NCBI RefSeq assembly: GCF_000497575.1
Contig: NZ_APJI01000001.1
Span: forward strand, 210,284-274,283
Source of the DNA: Afipia sp. OHSU_II-C1
GTDB lineage: Bacteria; Pseudomonadota; Alphaproteobacteria; Rhizobiales; Xanthobacteraceae
Direction of reading: 5' to 3'
Length of the DNA stretch: 64,000 nt
Below the pieces are notes generated by a model, which did no database searches, had not been told where the DNA came from, and worked only from the letters and a program-made list of their open reading frames with translations. This document shows positions 35,932 to 44,742 of the stretch, in pieces. Position numbers and translations under genes: made by a program. Numbering within the stretch: the stretch's first letter is position 1; the number at the start of each line of letters is the position of its first letter.

Positions 35932-36785
35932 TCCCGGCCTCATTCGACTACGTTCGAGCGACTTCGCTTCGCGAAGCAGTTGACCTGCTGCAGCAAGACC
36001 CTGACAGCACCAAGCTCGTGGCTGGCGGCCATACACTGATCCCGACGCTGAAACTGCGCCTTGCATCACCTGCGTTGCTGGTCGATATCCGCAACCTCAA
36101 GGAATTGAAGGGGATAGAGATCGGAGACTGGGTCAGGATCGGAGCGCTGACCACACATGCTGAACTCCTCGCGTCCAATGAGCTGTACGACGTGCTGCCT
36201 ATCTTCCGACAAGCCGCTGATATCATCGCCGATCCGCAAGTGCGCAATCGCGGAACCATCGGCGGATCGTTGGCGAATGCCGACCCGGCGGCCGACTGGC
36301 CGGCCGTTGTCACCGCTCTGAAGGCGGAATTGGAGATCATGGGTCCCAGCGGCTCCCGGCGCATCGGCGCGAGGGATTTCTTCCTCGACATCTTCACGAC
36401 TGCTCTGGAAGTCGACGAAGTCCTGGTAGCGATCCATATCTCCCGTCCCGACGCCGGGACCCGGTTCAGGTATCGCAAAATCCGGCACCCTGCGAGCGGC
36501 TATGCCGTTGTCGGCGTAGCCGTCGGTGTATCTCTGGCGGATGGTGTCGTCTCGGAGGCTTCCATCGGTGTCACAGGTGCTGCCGGTCACGCTTTTGCGG
36601 CCGAAGCCGCGACTGGCTACCTGATCGGCAAGGCCCTCCTCCGCGAGACCATCGAAATGACGGCGCGGCTTGCAAGCGAGCAAGCACCATGTCTGTCCGA
36701 TCATTATGCGTCAGCGGAATATCGCCAGCACCTCGTCAAAACAGAGGTTGCAAGAGCACTGACATCTCTGATCGCGGTGCCATGA
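35928..36785 (+). CDS. CoxM-type FAD-binding subunit
   Basis: A 285-residue FAD subunit. FAD-binding motifs VAGGHTLIP and TIGGSLANADPAAD are present at about residues 31-39 and 110-123. It takes electrons from the [2Fe-2S] subunit and hands them to NAD+ or another acceptor. The ATG at 35928 overlaps the stop of the CoxL-type gene (ATGA). The gene converges with the second HxlR gene with only 33 bases between them. Confidence 0.9.
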   Translation: MIPASFDYVRATSLREAVDLLQQDPDSTKLVAGGHTLIPTLKLRLASPALLVDIRNLKELKGIEIGDWVRIGALTTHAELLASNELYDVLPIFRQAADIIADPQVRNRGTIGGSLANADPAADWPAVVTALKAELEIMGPSGSRRIGARDFFLDIFTTALEVDEVLVAIHISRPDAGTRFRYRKIRHPASGYAVVGVAVGVSLADGVVSEASIGVTGAAGHAFAAEAATGYLIGKALLRETIEMTARLASEQAPCLSDHYASAEYRQHLVKTEVARALTSLIAVP

Positions 36786-36818
36786 TCGCAGATCCAGGCG
36801 CTCAACCAGGTTGCAGTC

Positions 36819-37385
36819 TTATTTGCTCTTCCGTCTCGATGAGGATGCACGAGCCTTTGCACCTGCTTTGCCCCCGCCAATATCGGGGCGAATGGCGACC
36901 GCACCAAATCTCTTCCGGTTGAACGGCACGGCGCCGGAACCGGCAACAATCTCGATATCTTCAAGGCTGAGCGGTTTGCCCTGCGCAGTCAACAATTCGG
37001 GGTACTGGATTTCCTGCCCATTAGAACGGTCATGGAAAACGACCTGCGGCCCCGCAGGCTCAGCCAGCCAGTCATCCCCCCATTTTTTGAGCGCCAGATA
37101 GGTCGGAAAGAAATCCCGGCCCTTCTCCGTCAAGACATATTCATATCGGCCGGCGTGTTCAGGCAGAGGAACACGGGTCATGATCCCGGCATCCACGAGT
37201 TTCTTCAGGCGGGTACTGAGAATGTTTGGTGCTATGCCGACATAGTACTGGAATTCATCGAAACGCTTGACGCCATAATAGGCCTCGCGCAGCAGCAGGA
37301 TCGACCACCTGTCTCCCAATGCTTCCATGGCGCGCGCCACCGAACATTCCCTGTTGGCAATTCGGCTTCGCTTCACATCAGCCAT
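36819..37385 (-). CDS. HxlR-family regulator
   Basis: A 188-residue HxlR protein: ECSVARAMEALGDRWSILLLREAYYGVKRFDEF, NILSTRLKKLVDAGI and YEYVLTEKGRDFFP form the winged helix; the tail is basic (RASSSRRKSK) and may add DNA contacts. It is the last gene of the minus-strand run FAH / enoyl-CoA hydratase / CaiB / binding protein. Two near-identical palindromes upstream of genes in that run are candidate targets. Confidence 0.85.
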   Translation of the reverse strand: MADVKRSRIANRECSVARAMEALGDRWSILLLREAYYGVKRFDEFQYYVGIAPNILSTRLKKLVDAGIMTRVPLPEHAGRYEYVLTEKGRDFFPTYLALKKWGDDWLAEPAGPQVVFHDRSNGQEIQYPELLTAQGKPLSLEDIEIVAGSGAVPFNRKRFGAVAIRPDIGGGKAGAKARASSSRRKSK

Positions 37386-37506
37386 TTGCTGTCTTCCAAT
37401 TCTCGAATCTTGCTCCTCACAATATGGAGCCCGCTATTCGCCTGTCCAGCGCCCTCCTGCCCGCTTTTAGTAGGGTTTGAACCCTGTGGTCCCAGCCATT
37501 GTCCGG

Positions 37507-38724
37507 TCAAGGGCCGGAAGCAGCATCTATAATCGTGCCGAACGGCTGCCAGCGCTCGCCCACCAGACGTCGAAGCTGCATGGATTTTATGGGGGCCAGA
37601 TCATCCGGACTGGTGTTGACTCTGATCCCCGGCATCAGCATGTCGATCTCAAAATTCCGGATATTTGAAGCCTGACGCATAACATTGTCACGGGTGAGAT
37701 CATCGCCCGCCTGTTTCAAGACCTGCACCATCGTCTGCGCCATGACATAACCTTGGGTGTTGCCTGTCGCGGTCACATCTGCCCCCGGATAGTATTTTTC
37801 CAGAAAGGCGAGATAGGCCTTGACGCCCGGATCTCCGGCCATCGCCGGATCCGTAGCGTCCTTGAGGAACCCGCCACTGACAATGCCTTGTGACACATCA
37901 AATCCCGCAGGTTTGATGACGCTGCCGATCGAAGCTGAAGGGATGTTGAGAATATGGACCGGCTTCCATCCCAGTTCCGCAATCTTCCGGATCGCTTGGG
38001 CTGCGAATTTCGGGCCGGTAAAGTTCATGAAGATATCGGCGCCACTGGCCTTTAGCGCGACGACCTGGGAATCGACCGTCGGGACCGAAACTTCATAGCT
38101 CGTCTCCGCCACGATCATCGAGGCTTTCGCGCCTAGACCCTGCTTCAGTCCGTTCAGGATGTCCTTGCCGTAATCGTCATTCTGGTAGAGGACCGCGATC
38201 TTTCCACCCGGGTGATTGGCCGCAACATATTGACCGTAAACCCTGCCCTCCGTCAGAAACGACGGCTGGAATCCGGTTGTCCATGGAAAGTTTTTTGGAT
38301 CGTTCCATTTCGATCCGCCACCGCCGACAAAGAGATGGGGCACTTTCTTCGCATTGACATATTTATGGATGGCCGTGTTGGTCGGAACGCCGAACATGCT
38401 GAACAGCAGCAGAACCTCATCATTCTCGACCAGCCTGCGGGTTTGCTCCACCGTCTTGGGCGGGCTGTAAGCATCGTCATAACTAATAAATCTGATCTTG
38501 CGGCCGTTCACACCGCCCTCGGCATTCACCTTCTCGAAATATGCCGCCTCAGCCTTGCCCAGTAGACTCCAGGCAGAACCCTGCCCGCTGTAGGGCATGG
38601 TATTGCCAATCTTGATCTCGCTGTCAGTCGCGCCTGTATCATATTTCTTCTCGGCCGCGCTGGCGGTGCCCCAGGCCAATACTGCGGCCGCTGCAACATA
38701 TGCCATGACTGTCATCATGCGCAT
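37507..38724 (-). CDS. LIV-type substrate-binding protein without adjacent permease
   Basis: A 405-residue Peripla_BP_6 protein. MRMMTVMAYVAAAAVLAWGTASAAEKK is a signal peptide; I use the ATG at 38724 with GGAGGACG before it. SEIKIGNTMPYSGQGSAWS and EGGVNGRKIRF are typical. No permease or ATPase genes lie next to it, so it probably feeds one of the LIV permeases elsewhere in the window or genome. Its neighbours encode CoA-linked catabolic enzymes, suggesting an organic-acid ligand. Confidence 0.88.
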   Translation of the reverse strand: MRMMTVMAYVAAAAVLAWGTASAAEKKYDTGATDSEIKIGNTMPYSGQGSAWSLLGKAEAAYFEKVNAEGGVNGRKIRFISYDDAYSPPKTVEQTRRLVENDEVLLLFSMFGVPTNTAIHKYVNAKKVPHLFVGGGGSKWNDPKNFPWTTGFQPSFLTEGRVYGQYVAANHPGGKIAVLYQNDDYGKDILNGLKQGLGAKASMIVAETSYEVSVPTVDSQVVALKASGADIFMNFTGPKFAAQAIRKIAELGWKPVHILNIPSASIGSVIKPAGFDVSQGIVSGGFLKDATDPAMAGDPGVKAYLAFLEKYYPGADVTATGNTQGYVMAQTMVQVLKQAGDDLTRDNVMRQASNIRNFEIDMLMPGIRVNTSPDDLAPIKSMQLRRLVGERWQPFGTIIDAASGP

Positions 38725-38812
38725 TTCGACGTCCTCCAGACACAATTGTGCGCTTCAGCCGCGCGGACGCGCGGCCGACGATCGAGTTTCAAGACATTAA
38801 TGATCAGGCCGC

Positions 38813-40066
38813 CTAGCCGGATTCCCCGGCTTTCACAGACGGCTCCGGCTGCGACGCCCGAGGGTGTGAAACAAGCACACCCGTCTCAGCCAGACGCTTC
38901 AACTCGGCTTCGGGAACTCCGAGCTCACTGAACACCGCGTAGTTATGCTCACCCTGAAAAGCAGGTGCTCCAATTGGCGTCAGCTCGTCGCCGGAGAAAT
39001 GCCACGGCCGACCGGGTAAACGGTATTCGCCACCGCTGCGGTCCGGCACATGTTGAACAGCCCCCCAGTATTCACTCCACTCCGATTTGATGAGATCCTT
39101 GGTCGAGCGAATTTCTCCCATCGCGATTTTGGCTTCGTCAAACTGGGCATCAAGTGTCGCCATATCGGGAAAAGTCAGCATCCACGACTGAATGATCTGA
39201 TGCAGCGCGCCGAAATTCAGGCGGCGAGCTGCCGCCGACGAGAAGCGAGGATCATCCATCAGATCAACACGGCGCATGGCACGCAGCCACGACGGAAACG
39301 TGCGGCTGCCGACAATGCTCGTTGCTACCGTGAAATGCTCACCGTTCGGACCCGTGAAGAACGAACAGTCAGTAGCACCCAGAATCGCCGGCTCCGCTCC
39401 GATGTCGTCATCCGACATATCAAGATGGGCTCGTTCATTAATCGCTAGCAGCGTCGCCGCCATAGCGACATCGATGTACTGACCTCGCCCGGTCTTCTGG
39501 CGGCTGTTGAGCGCGGCAAGAATCGCAATCACCGCCTGCAAACCAGTGTAAACGTCAGCATGCGACAGGCTGTCGGTCCGCGGTTCGGCGAGCGCTTCGC
39601 CGTAGTGGCGGACGCTGTTGTGGGTGAACCCTGCCTCGGCCTGCACTGTCGGTGCGTAAGCCATGCGGCTGCGCCACGGGCCGCTCTGGCCGTATCCCGT
39701 GATGGACGCGTAAATCAGCCGCGGATTACGTTTAGACAGCGTTTCATAATCGAGGCCGAAAAATCCGAGCGTCCCTGCGCGGAAATTCTCCACCACGATG
39801 TCCGCTGTGTCGCACAGTTTCAGTGCCAGTTCATAAGCGCCCGGCAAATTCAGATTGATACTGACGTTGCGCTTTCCGGCATTCTGCTGGGCGTAATACC
39901 CTGACATGCCGTCAGTCGACGGAAACGCAAAGCGCGACACGTCCGGGCTCGGCGGTTCGATCTTGATGACCTCGGCACCAAGGTCTTGCAATGTACGCGC
40001 GCACAGGGGGCCGGCCAGCACGCGGGAAAAGTCGACGATACGAATTCCGCTCAGAGGACCGCTCAT
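38813..40066 (-). CDS. CaiB/BaiF-type CoA-transferase (family III)
   Basis: A 417-residue class III CoA-transferase, which moves CoA between carboxylic acids. N-terminal LSGIRIVDFSRVLAGPLCARTLQDLGAEVIKIE is diagnostic in part, and the catalytic aspartate is D171 in HADVYTGL. I start at MSGPLSG (40066), directly after the stop of the enoyl-CoA hydratase gene; upstream in-frame sequence lies in that gene. It probably activates the imported acid so the hydratase can act. Confidence 0.9.
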   Translation of the reverse strand: MSGPLSGIRIVDFSRVLAGPLCARTLQDLGAEVIKIEPPSPDVSRFAFPSTDGMSGYYAQQNAGKRNVSINLNLPGAYELALKLCDTADIVVENFRAGTLGFFGLDYETLSKRNPRLIYASITGYGQSGPWRSRMAYAPTVQAEAGFTHNSVRHYGEALAEPRTDSLSHADVYTGLQAVIAILAALNSRQKTGRGQYIDVAMAATLLAINERAHLDMSDDDIGAEPAILGATDCSFFTGPNGEHFTVATSIVGSRTFPSWLRAMRRVDLMDDPRFSSAAARRLNFGALHQIIQSWMLTFPDMATLDAQFDEAKIAMGEIRSTKDLIKSEWSEYWGAVQHVPDRSGGEYRLPGRPWHFSGDELTPIGAPAFQGEHNYAVFSELGVPEAELKRLAETGVLVSHPRASQPEPSVKAGESG

Positions 40067-40067
40067 G

Positions 40068-40892
40068 TCAGCGCCCCGCGAACTTGGCGAGACCCGGGCC
40101 GTTCTTACGGAACGAAGCGAGCCCGGTCTTGAGGTCTTCGGATGACCAGATCGGCGCCTGAATGCGCGCCATGGCCTCGTCAGCGGCATCAACACCTTCG
40201 TTGACCGCGATATGCACAAGCTGCTTGGTCGCCGCGTGAGCCAACGTCGGCCCCTGCGCGAATTCTTCCGCAACCGACATCGTCGCGCTCTCCAGCGACT
40301 CTTCCGGAACGGTGAGATTGATCAGTCCCCACTTTTCAAGGGTCGGGGCATCATACCGCCGCGCCAGCATTGACATTTCCTTGGCGCGCTGCGCGCCAAT
40401 GCGCTGAACCTGGCGCTGGATACCACCCAGTAGCGGGTGAAGACCAAGCGTGGCTTCCACTGAACCGATCTTCGCCGACGATGCAGCAACGATGTAATCG
40501 CAGCTTAAGGCCAGCTCCAGTCCGCCGCCGAGGCAGACGCCATGTACGCTTGCGATCAGCGGGATGGGCAGCAATTCCATGAAGCGAAGGAATTCCACGC
40601 CAGTCAGGCGGCGGTTTTCGTTCGCCTGATCGCCGCTACCCTCCGCGACCCGCTTGTCGAAAATATCGAGATCGGCGCCGGCCGAGAAGTGCCGCAATCC
40701 GCTGCGGATCACAATCGCACGGCTTCCGTCTTTCTGCGCCTCCTCAACCTTCTCCACGATGGCATTGATGAGCTTGGGCCCCAAGAGATTATAAGGCCGG
40801 TAAACCATCGTCAGGATTGAGATATTGCCGCGCTGCTCGCGCGTAACCAGTGCATCCTCGGACAAAGTACGCCTCCCGTTCTGCAGGCGCAT
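40068..40892 (-). CDS. enoyl-CoA hydratase/isomerase family protein
   Basis: A 274-residue crotonase-fold enzyme. Both hydratase glutamates are present, E126 in GGGLELA and E146 in SVEATLGL, with the normal spacing of 20, and the oxyanion-hole segment FSAGADLDIF is intact. It should add water to an enoyl-CoA. A perfect 21-bp palindrome lies 42 bases before the ATG. It is coupled to the CaiB gene (one-base gap). Confidence 0.88.
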   Translation of the reverse strand: MRLQNGRRTLSEDALVTREQRGNISILTMVYRPYNLLGPKLINAIVEKVEEAQKDGSRAIVIRSGLRHFSAGADLDIFDKRVAEGSGDQANENRRLTGVEFLRFMELLPIPLIASVHGVCLGGGLELALSCDYIVAASSAKIGSVEATLGLHPLLGGIQRQVQRIGAQRAKEMSMLARRYDAPTLEKWGLINLTVPEESLESATMSVAEEFAQGPTLAHAATKQLVHIAVNEGVDAADEAMARIQAPIWSSEDLKTGLASFRKNGPGLAKFAGR

Positions 40893-40933
40893 TCATTTCG
40901 CGCCAATATCGTTACGGGAGGAAGCCTAGCCTA

Positions 40934-40954
40934 TGACTTGCAATTTGCAAGTCA
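40934..40954. promoter_or_regulatory. perfect palindrome before the enoyl-CoA hydratase gene
   Basis: TGACTTGCAA (40934-40943) and its exact reverse complement TTGCAAGTCA (40945-40954) are separated by one T. It sits in the 75-base gap before the gene and has a close relative at 42029-42053. Confidence 0.75.
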
Positions 40955-40967
40955 AGATTCACGCAGA

Positions 40968-41957
40968 TCAGCCATCTTGCCGCTCGACTCGGTTCTTGAG
41001 GACGCCGATCCTCTCGACTTCGAGCTCGATTTCGTCGCCATGCTCGAGAAACCAGCCAAGCTCCAGACCACACCCGTTGCCCACCGTACCGGAGCCGATG
41101 AATTCACCCGGCATCAGGGTTTCGTCCTGGGTAACGTGTTCGATGATTTCTTCAAAAGAGAATAGCATGCCGTCGCTTACACCGTTTGAACGCACCTCGC
41201 GATTGACGCGAACTTCCATGTTCAGCTTGTAGGGGTCACCGATTTCATCGGGGGTGACGATCCACGGCCCAAGCACATTGCCGCCGTCAAAGCTTTTACC
41301 TTTCGCTGGACCGAGCCGGCCTTCCATTTCGACGCGCTGAGCATCGCGCGCCGAGAAATCGTTGAAGATCGTATAGCCAAAAATGTGATCATGAGCTTTG
41401 GCAGCCGAGATATTGGCACCCTTGCCCTTGGTAATGATGCCGAATTCAAGCTCGTAATCCATGACCTTACTGTATCGCGGCCATTTGACAGTCGTATTGG
41501 TGCCCTTCACGCTGAAACGGTTGGTGATGTAATAGATTGGTTGCTTACGGTAGATTTCAGGAAGCTCAGGTAACGGCTCGGCCTCCAGGCGGGCTAGTTC
41601 GGCCTTATCGCCTTCTGCCCGCGCTTTCAGTTTCAGTTGGCCGCGAGGCGATTGACGGATATGCAGCGGAAACGACATACCATCCCGCATCTGACGCGGC
41701 TCGGGTAGAGGCGCGAGAATTTCTGCACCCGAAACAGCAGTCGACAAATCCATGTCGCTGCCATAGCGATCAAACAACGCTCTGGCCTGATCGAGCATAG
41801 CGTCACCACCATCGATCAACGCTATCATGGAGCTGAATGCAGGATTGGCATTCCCTGCGCGCGAGGAAGCTGTTGCAAGGTCAAATAGACTCGCGTCGCC
41901 ATTATGGACGATCGCGACGCTCTCCTTGTCATTCAGACGGTATGTTGCGAGTTTCAC
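40968..41957 (-). CDS. fumarylacetoacetate hydrolase (FAH) family protein
   Basis: A 329-residue FAH-fold enzyme. Metal ligands are visible: E169 and E171 in DYELEFG and D200 in FNDFSARD; KSFDGGNVLGPW is the usual family motif. Members cleave C-C bonds of diketo acids or hydrolyse, decarboxylate or hydrate oxo acids. The N-terminal 100 residues match the FAH-like regulatory domain. The gene is flanked by the two palindromes, one before it (71 bases upstream of its start) and one just after. Exact reaction unknown. Confidence 0.88.
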   Translation of the reverse strand: MKLATYRLNDKESVAIVHNGDASLFDLATASSRAGNANPAFSSMIALIDGGDAMLDQARALFDRYGSDMDLSTAVSGAEILAPLPEPRQMRDGMSFPLHIRQSPRGQLKLKARAEGDKAELARLEAEPLPELPEIYRKQPIYYITNRFSVKGTNTTVKWPRYSKVMDYELEFGIITKGKGANISAAKAHDHIFGYTIFNDFSARDAQRVEMEGRLGPAKGKSFDGGNVLGPWIVTPDEIGDPYKLNMEVRVNREVRSNGVSDGMLFSFEEIIEHVTQDETLMPGEFIGSGTVGNGCGLELGWFLEHGDEIELEVERIGVLKNRVERQDG

Positions 41958-42028
41958 CGACAGTTCCTCCGTTTGTCTCTTGATGCATCGGAGCCGGGAT
42001 TTTCCGCTCCTTTCAGCTCAGGATAGAT

Positions 42029-42053
42029 TATGACTTTCATTTTGCAAGTCATA
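42029..42053. promoter_or_regulatory. palindrome before the FAH-family gene
   Basis: TATGACTT...AAGTCATA with 10 of 12 half-site positions symmetric around one central base. The right arm TTGCAAGTCA is identical to that of the site at 40934-40954. It lies in the 246-base gap before the FAH gene, which otherwise shows nothing. Confidence 0.7.
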
Positions 42054-42203
42054 AGGTTTGCAAACTGTGGCAGGCTGGAATCGTGCCCCTGCTTAACGAC
42101 GGGGACTTTGAGGGATTTTACCGGCGAGAACCTTCATTTCCGTCCGTAAAGACACCATTCGCAAATCCTGCGCTGGGCTGCTATGCGCCTGCGATGAAGG
42201 CGG

Positions 42204-43148
42204 CTATCCCAAACTCTTGAGCCAATCGCCGACTTTGCGCAGCGCGTCATTTGCCTTGGGGAGCAGCTTGCCCATGGTGATGAAGCCATGGAATTGACCG
42301 GGATACATCCGGTGGACGACCGGCACGCCCGCCTCGCTGAGGCGTTTTGCGAACTGATCGCCTTCGTCGCGCAAGGGATCTGCGCCGGCCGTCAGGATAA
42401 AGGCAGGGGGCAAACCTGAGAGGTGCTTTACGCACGCCGGAGAAGCTCGCCAATCCTCACAGTCCGCCGCACTATTGAGATAGTGATCGCGAAACCAGCG
42501 GATGACGGAATGTGTGAGCAAGGCGTCCGTTTCGGGTTCGCTATGCGAGGGATGGCTCATTGAAAAATCGGTCGCAGGATAGATCAGCACCTGGCCTGCA
42601 ATCCTTGGTCCCGCGTCCCTTGCATTGATCGATACGACTGCAGCGAGATTACCACCGGCGCTATCGCCTCCAACGATCAGCTGTGCATCATCTATCTTCA
42701 GATCGCGAGCGTTCTGTGAAATCCAGTCCGTCGCTGCGATGGCATCGTCCACGGCCGCCGGAAACTTATGCTCTGGCGCAAGCCGGTAATCGACCGAGAT
42801 GACGATAAGCTGACCTTCATGGGCGAGCGTACGGCAAACGACGTCGTGAGAGTCGAGGTCGCCAATAACCCAGCCTCCGCCGTGGAAAAACACCAGACAC
42901 GGCGATAAGCCGTCTGCCTGCCTCAGCGCCAAGGGCTTGTAGAGGCGTGCTGGGATCAATCCGGCCGGCCCCGGTATCATCATCGATTCCGCTGATGCTA
43001 TTCGGGGCGGTTCGGGATTGGAAACAACACGACTGGCCAGATACATCTGGCGGGCTTCCTCCGGAGAAAGCGTTTCATACGGTGGACGGCGGGCTTCGCG
43101 AAAGGCAGCGAGAACAGCAGCGGCATCTGAATCAAGAACAACTGGCAT
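42204..43148 (-). CDS. alpha/beta hydrolase, hormone-sensitive-lipase (family IV) esterase
   Basis: A 314-residue esterase. HGGG (89-92) forms the oxyanion hole; the triad is S163 in GDSAGG, D257 in GADPLRDEG and H287 in GQFHGF. No signal peptide, so cytoplasmic. The start MPVVLDSD at 43148 has GGGGAG four bases before it. It is the last gene of the long operon beginning with the alcohol dehydrogenase gene, 128 bases after the aldehyde dehydrogenase gene. Could hydrolyse an ester or lactone intermediate. Confidence 0.88.
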   Translation of the reverse strand: MPVVLDSDAAAVLAAFREARRPPYETLSPEEARQMYLASRVVSNPEPPRIASAESMMIPGPAGLIPARLYKPLALRQADGLSPCLVFFHGGGWVIGDLDSHDVVCRTLAHEGQLIVISVDYRLAPEHKFPAAVDDAIAATDWISQNARDLKIDDAQLIVGGDSAGGNLAAVVSINARDAGPRIAGQVLIYPATDFSMSHPSHSEPETDALLTHSVIRWFRDHYLNSAADCEDWRASPACVKHLSGLPPAFILTAGADPLRDEGDQFAKRLSEAGVPVVHRMYPGQFHGFITMGKLLPKANDALRKVGDWLKSLG

Positions 43149-43276
43149 ACAACTCCCCATGGCCCAAGCAGACCTTTATTTGGGGAAATTGTTAACCGGC
43201 AGCGTGACCGCTGTCGACGCCATGCGCGCAATCAAGACCCGTACATAGACCTTGAAAGCGGATCGATCCGGGCCAT

Positions 43277-44740
43277 CTATATCCCACCCATGCAAAGGTA
43301 CTTGATTTCGAGATAGTCCTCGATGCCGTACTTCGAGCCCTCGCGGCCGTTGCCGCTTTCCTTGACGCCGCCGAACGGCGCGATCTCGGTCGAGATAATA
43401 CCTTCATTGATGCCGACCATGCCGTATTCGAGCGCTTCCGCGACACGCCAAACCCGGCCAATGTCGCGGCCATAAAAATAGGCCGCAAGTCCGAATTCAG
43501 TATCATTGGCCAGACGGATGGCCTCTTCCTCGGTCTTGAAACGGAAGACCGGCGCGACGGGGCCGAACGTCTCCTCACGGAAGATCAGCATGTCCGGCGT
43601 GGTGCCTGTCAGTACTGTCGGCTCGTAAAACGTTCGGCCGAGAGCATGACGCTTGCCGCCGACCGCCACCTTGGCGCCTTTTCCGGTCGCATCAGCGATA
43701 TGTTCTTCGACCTTCTCGACCGCAGCCATGTTGATCAGCGGCCCGATGGTGACGCCCTCGCCGAAGCCATCGCCGACTTTCAAGCCACGCACGGCCTGGG
43801 ACAATTTCTCGACAAACGCGTCGTAGATTCCGTCCTGCGCGAATATGCGATTGACGCAGACACAGGTCTGTCCGGCATTGCGATACTTCGAAGCCATCGC
43901 CCCCTTTACGGCAGCGTCGATATCCGCATCATCGAATACAATGAATGGAGCGTTGCCACCAAGTTCCATCGACGTTCGCTTCACCGTTGAAGCGCTCTGC
44001 TCCATCAGTTTCTTGCCAATCTCGGTCGAGCCGGTGAAGGTGACCTTGCGCACGATCGGATTGGAAGTCATCTCGCCGCCGATCGCAGAAGCCGACCCCG
44101 TCACCACGGAGAACACGCCCTTCGGCACGCCGGCTCTCTCGGCCAGTACCGCCAGAGCCAGCGCGGAGAGCGGCGTCTGGCTGGCAGGTTTCACCACCAT
44201 GGTACAGCCGGCGGCAAGCGCCGGTCCGGCCTTGCGGGTGATCATCGCGGCCGGGAAATTCCAGGGCGTAATCGCGGCGCATACCCCGATCGGCTGCTTC
44301 AGCACCACAATCCGGCGATCCGCCGTGAACGGCGGAATCGTGTCACCGTAAACGCGCTTTCCCTCCTCCGCGAACCATTCGATGAAACTCGCCGCGTAGG
44401 CGATCTCTCCACGGCTTTCGGCAAGGGGCTTGCCCTGCTCTGCGGTCATGATGGCCGCAAGGTCTTCCTGATGGGCGATCATCAGGTCGAACCATTTGCG
44501 CAAAATCGCGGAACGCTCCTTCGCCGTCTTCGCACGCCATGCCGGCAGCGCAGCGTTTGCAAATTTAATCGCCCGCCTCGTCTCTCCGGCACCCATATTG
44601 GGGACCGACCCGACCAGATCGCCGTTCGCCGGATTGTCGACCTTGATCGTCCCGCCGCTGTCAGCAGGAATCCACTCCCCGCCAACGAAGCAGGTGTCGC
44701 GCAAAAGAGAAGGGTCTTTCAGCGTCAGTTTCGAAGTCAT
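43277..44740 (-). CDS. NAD(P)-dependent aldehyde dehydrogenase, succinate-semialdehyde type
   Basis: A 487-residue ALDH with catalytic C293 (NAGQTCVC) and E259 (MELGGNAP), and NAD-binding TPWNFPAAM and FTGSTEIGK. The overall pattern ([26 protein letters not shown]) is that of succinate-semialdehyde dehydrogenases (GabD/AttK type), oxidising a dicarboxylic semialdehyde. Two bases separate it from the acyl-CoA ligase gene upstream. Together with the alcohol dehydrogenase of the same operon it could oxidise a hydroxy acid to a dicarboxylate. Confidence 0.9.
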   Translation of the reverse strand: MTSKLTLKDPSLLRDTCFVGGEWIPADSGGTIKVDNPANGDLVGSVPNMGAGETRRAIKFANAALPAWRAKTAKERSAILRKWFDLMIAHQEDLAAIMTAEQGKPLAESRGEIAYAASFIEWFAEEGKRVYGDTIPPFTADRRIVVLKQPIGVCAAITPWNFPAAMITRKAGPALAAGCTMVVKPASQTPLSALALAVLAERAGVPKGVFSVVTGSASAIGGEMTSNPIVRKVTFTGSTEIGKKLMEQSASTVKRTSMELGGNAPFIVFDDADIDAAVKGAMASKYRNAGQTCVCVNRIFAQDGIYDAFVEKLSQAVRGLKVGDGFGEGVTIGPLINMAAVEKVEEHIADATGKGAKVAVGGKRHALGRTFYEPTVLTGTTPDMLIFREETFGPVAPVFRFKTEEEAIRLANDTEFGLAAYFYGRDIGRVWRVAEALEYGMVGINEGIISTEIAPFGGVKESGNGREGSKYGIEDYLEIKYLCMGGI

Positions 44741-44742
44741 GG

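Noticed and set aside
37472..37485. AGGGTT-TG-AACCCT inverted repeat between the binding-protein and HxlR genes
   Set aside because: Short arms with a two-base centre and no second copy; too weak to call an operator or terminator.
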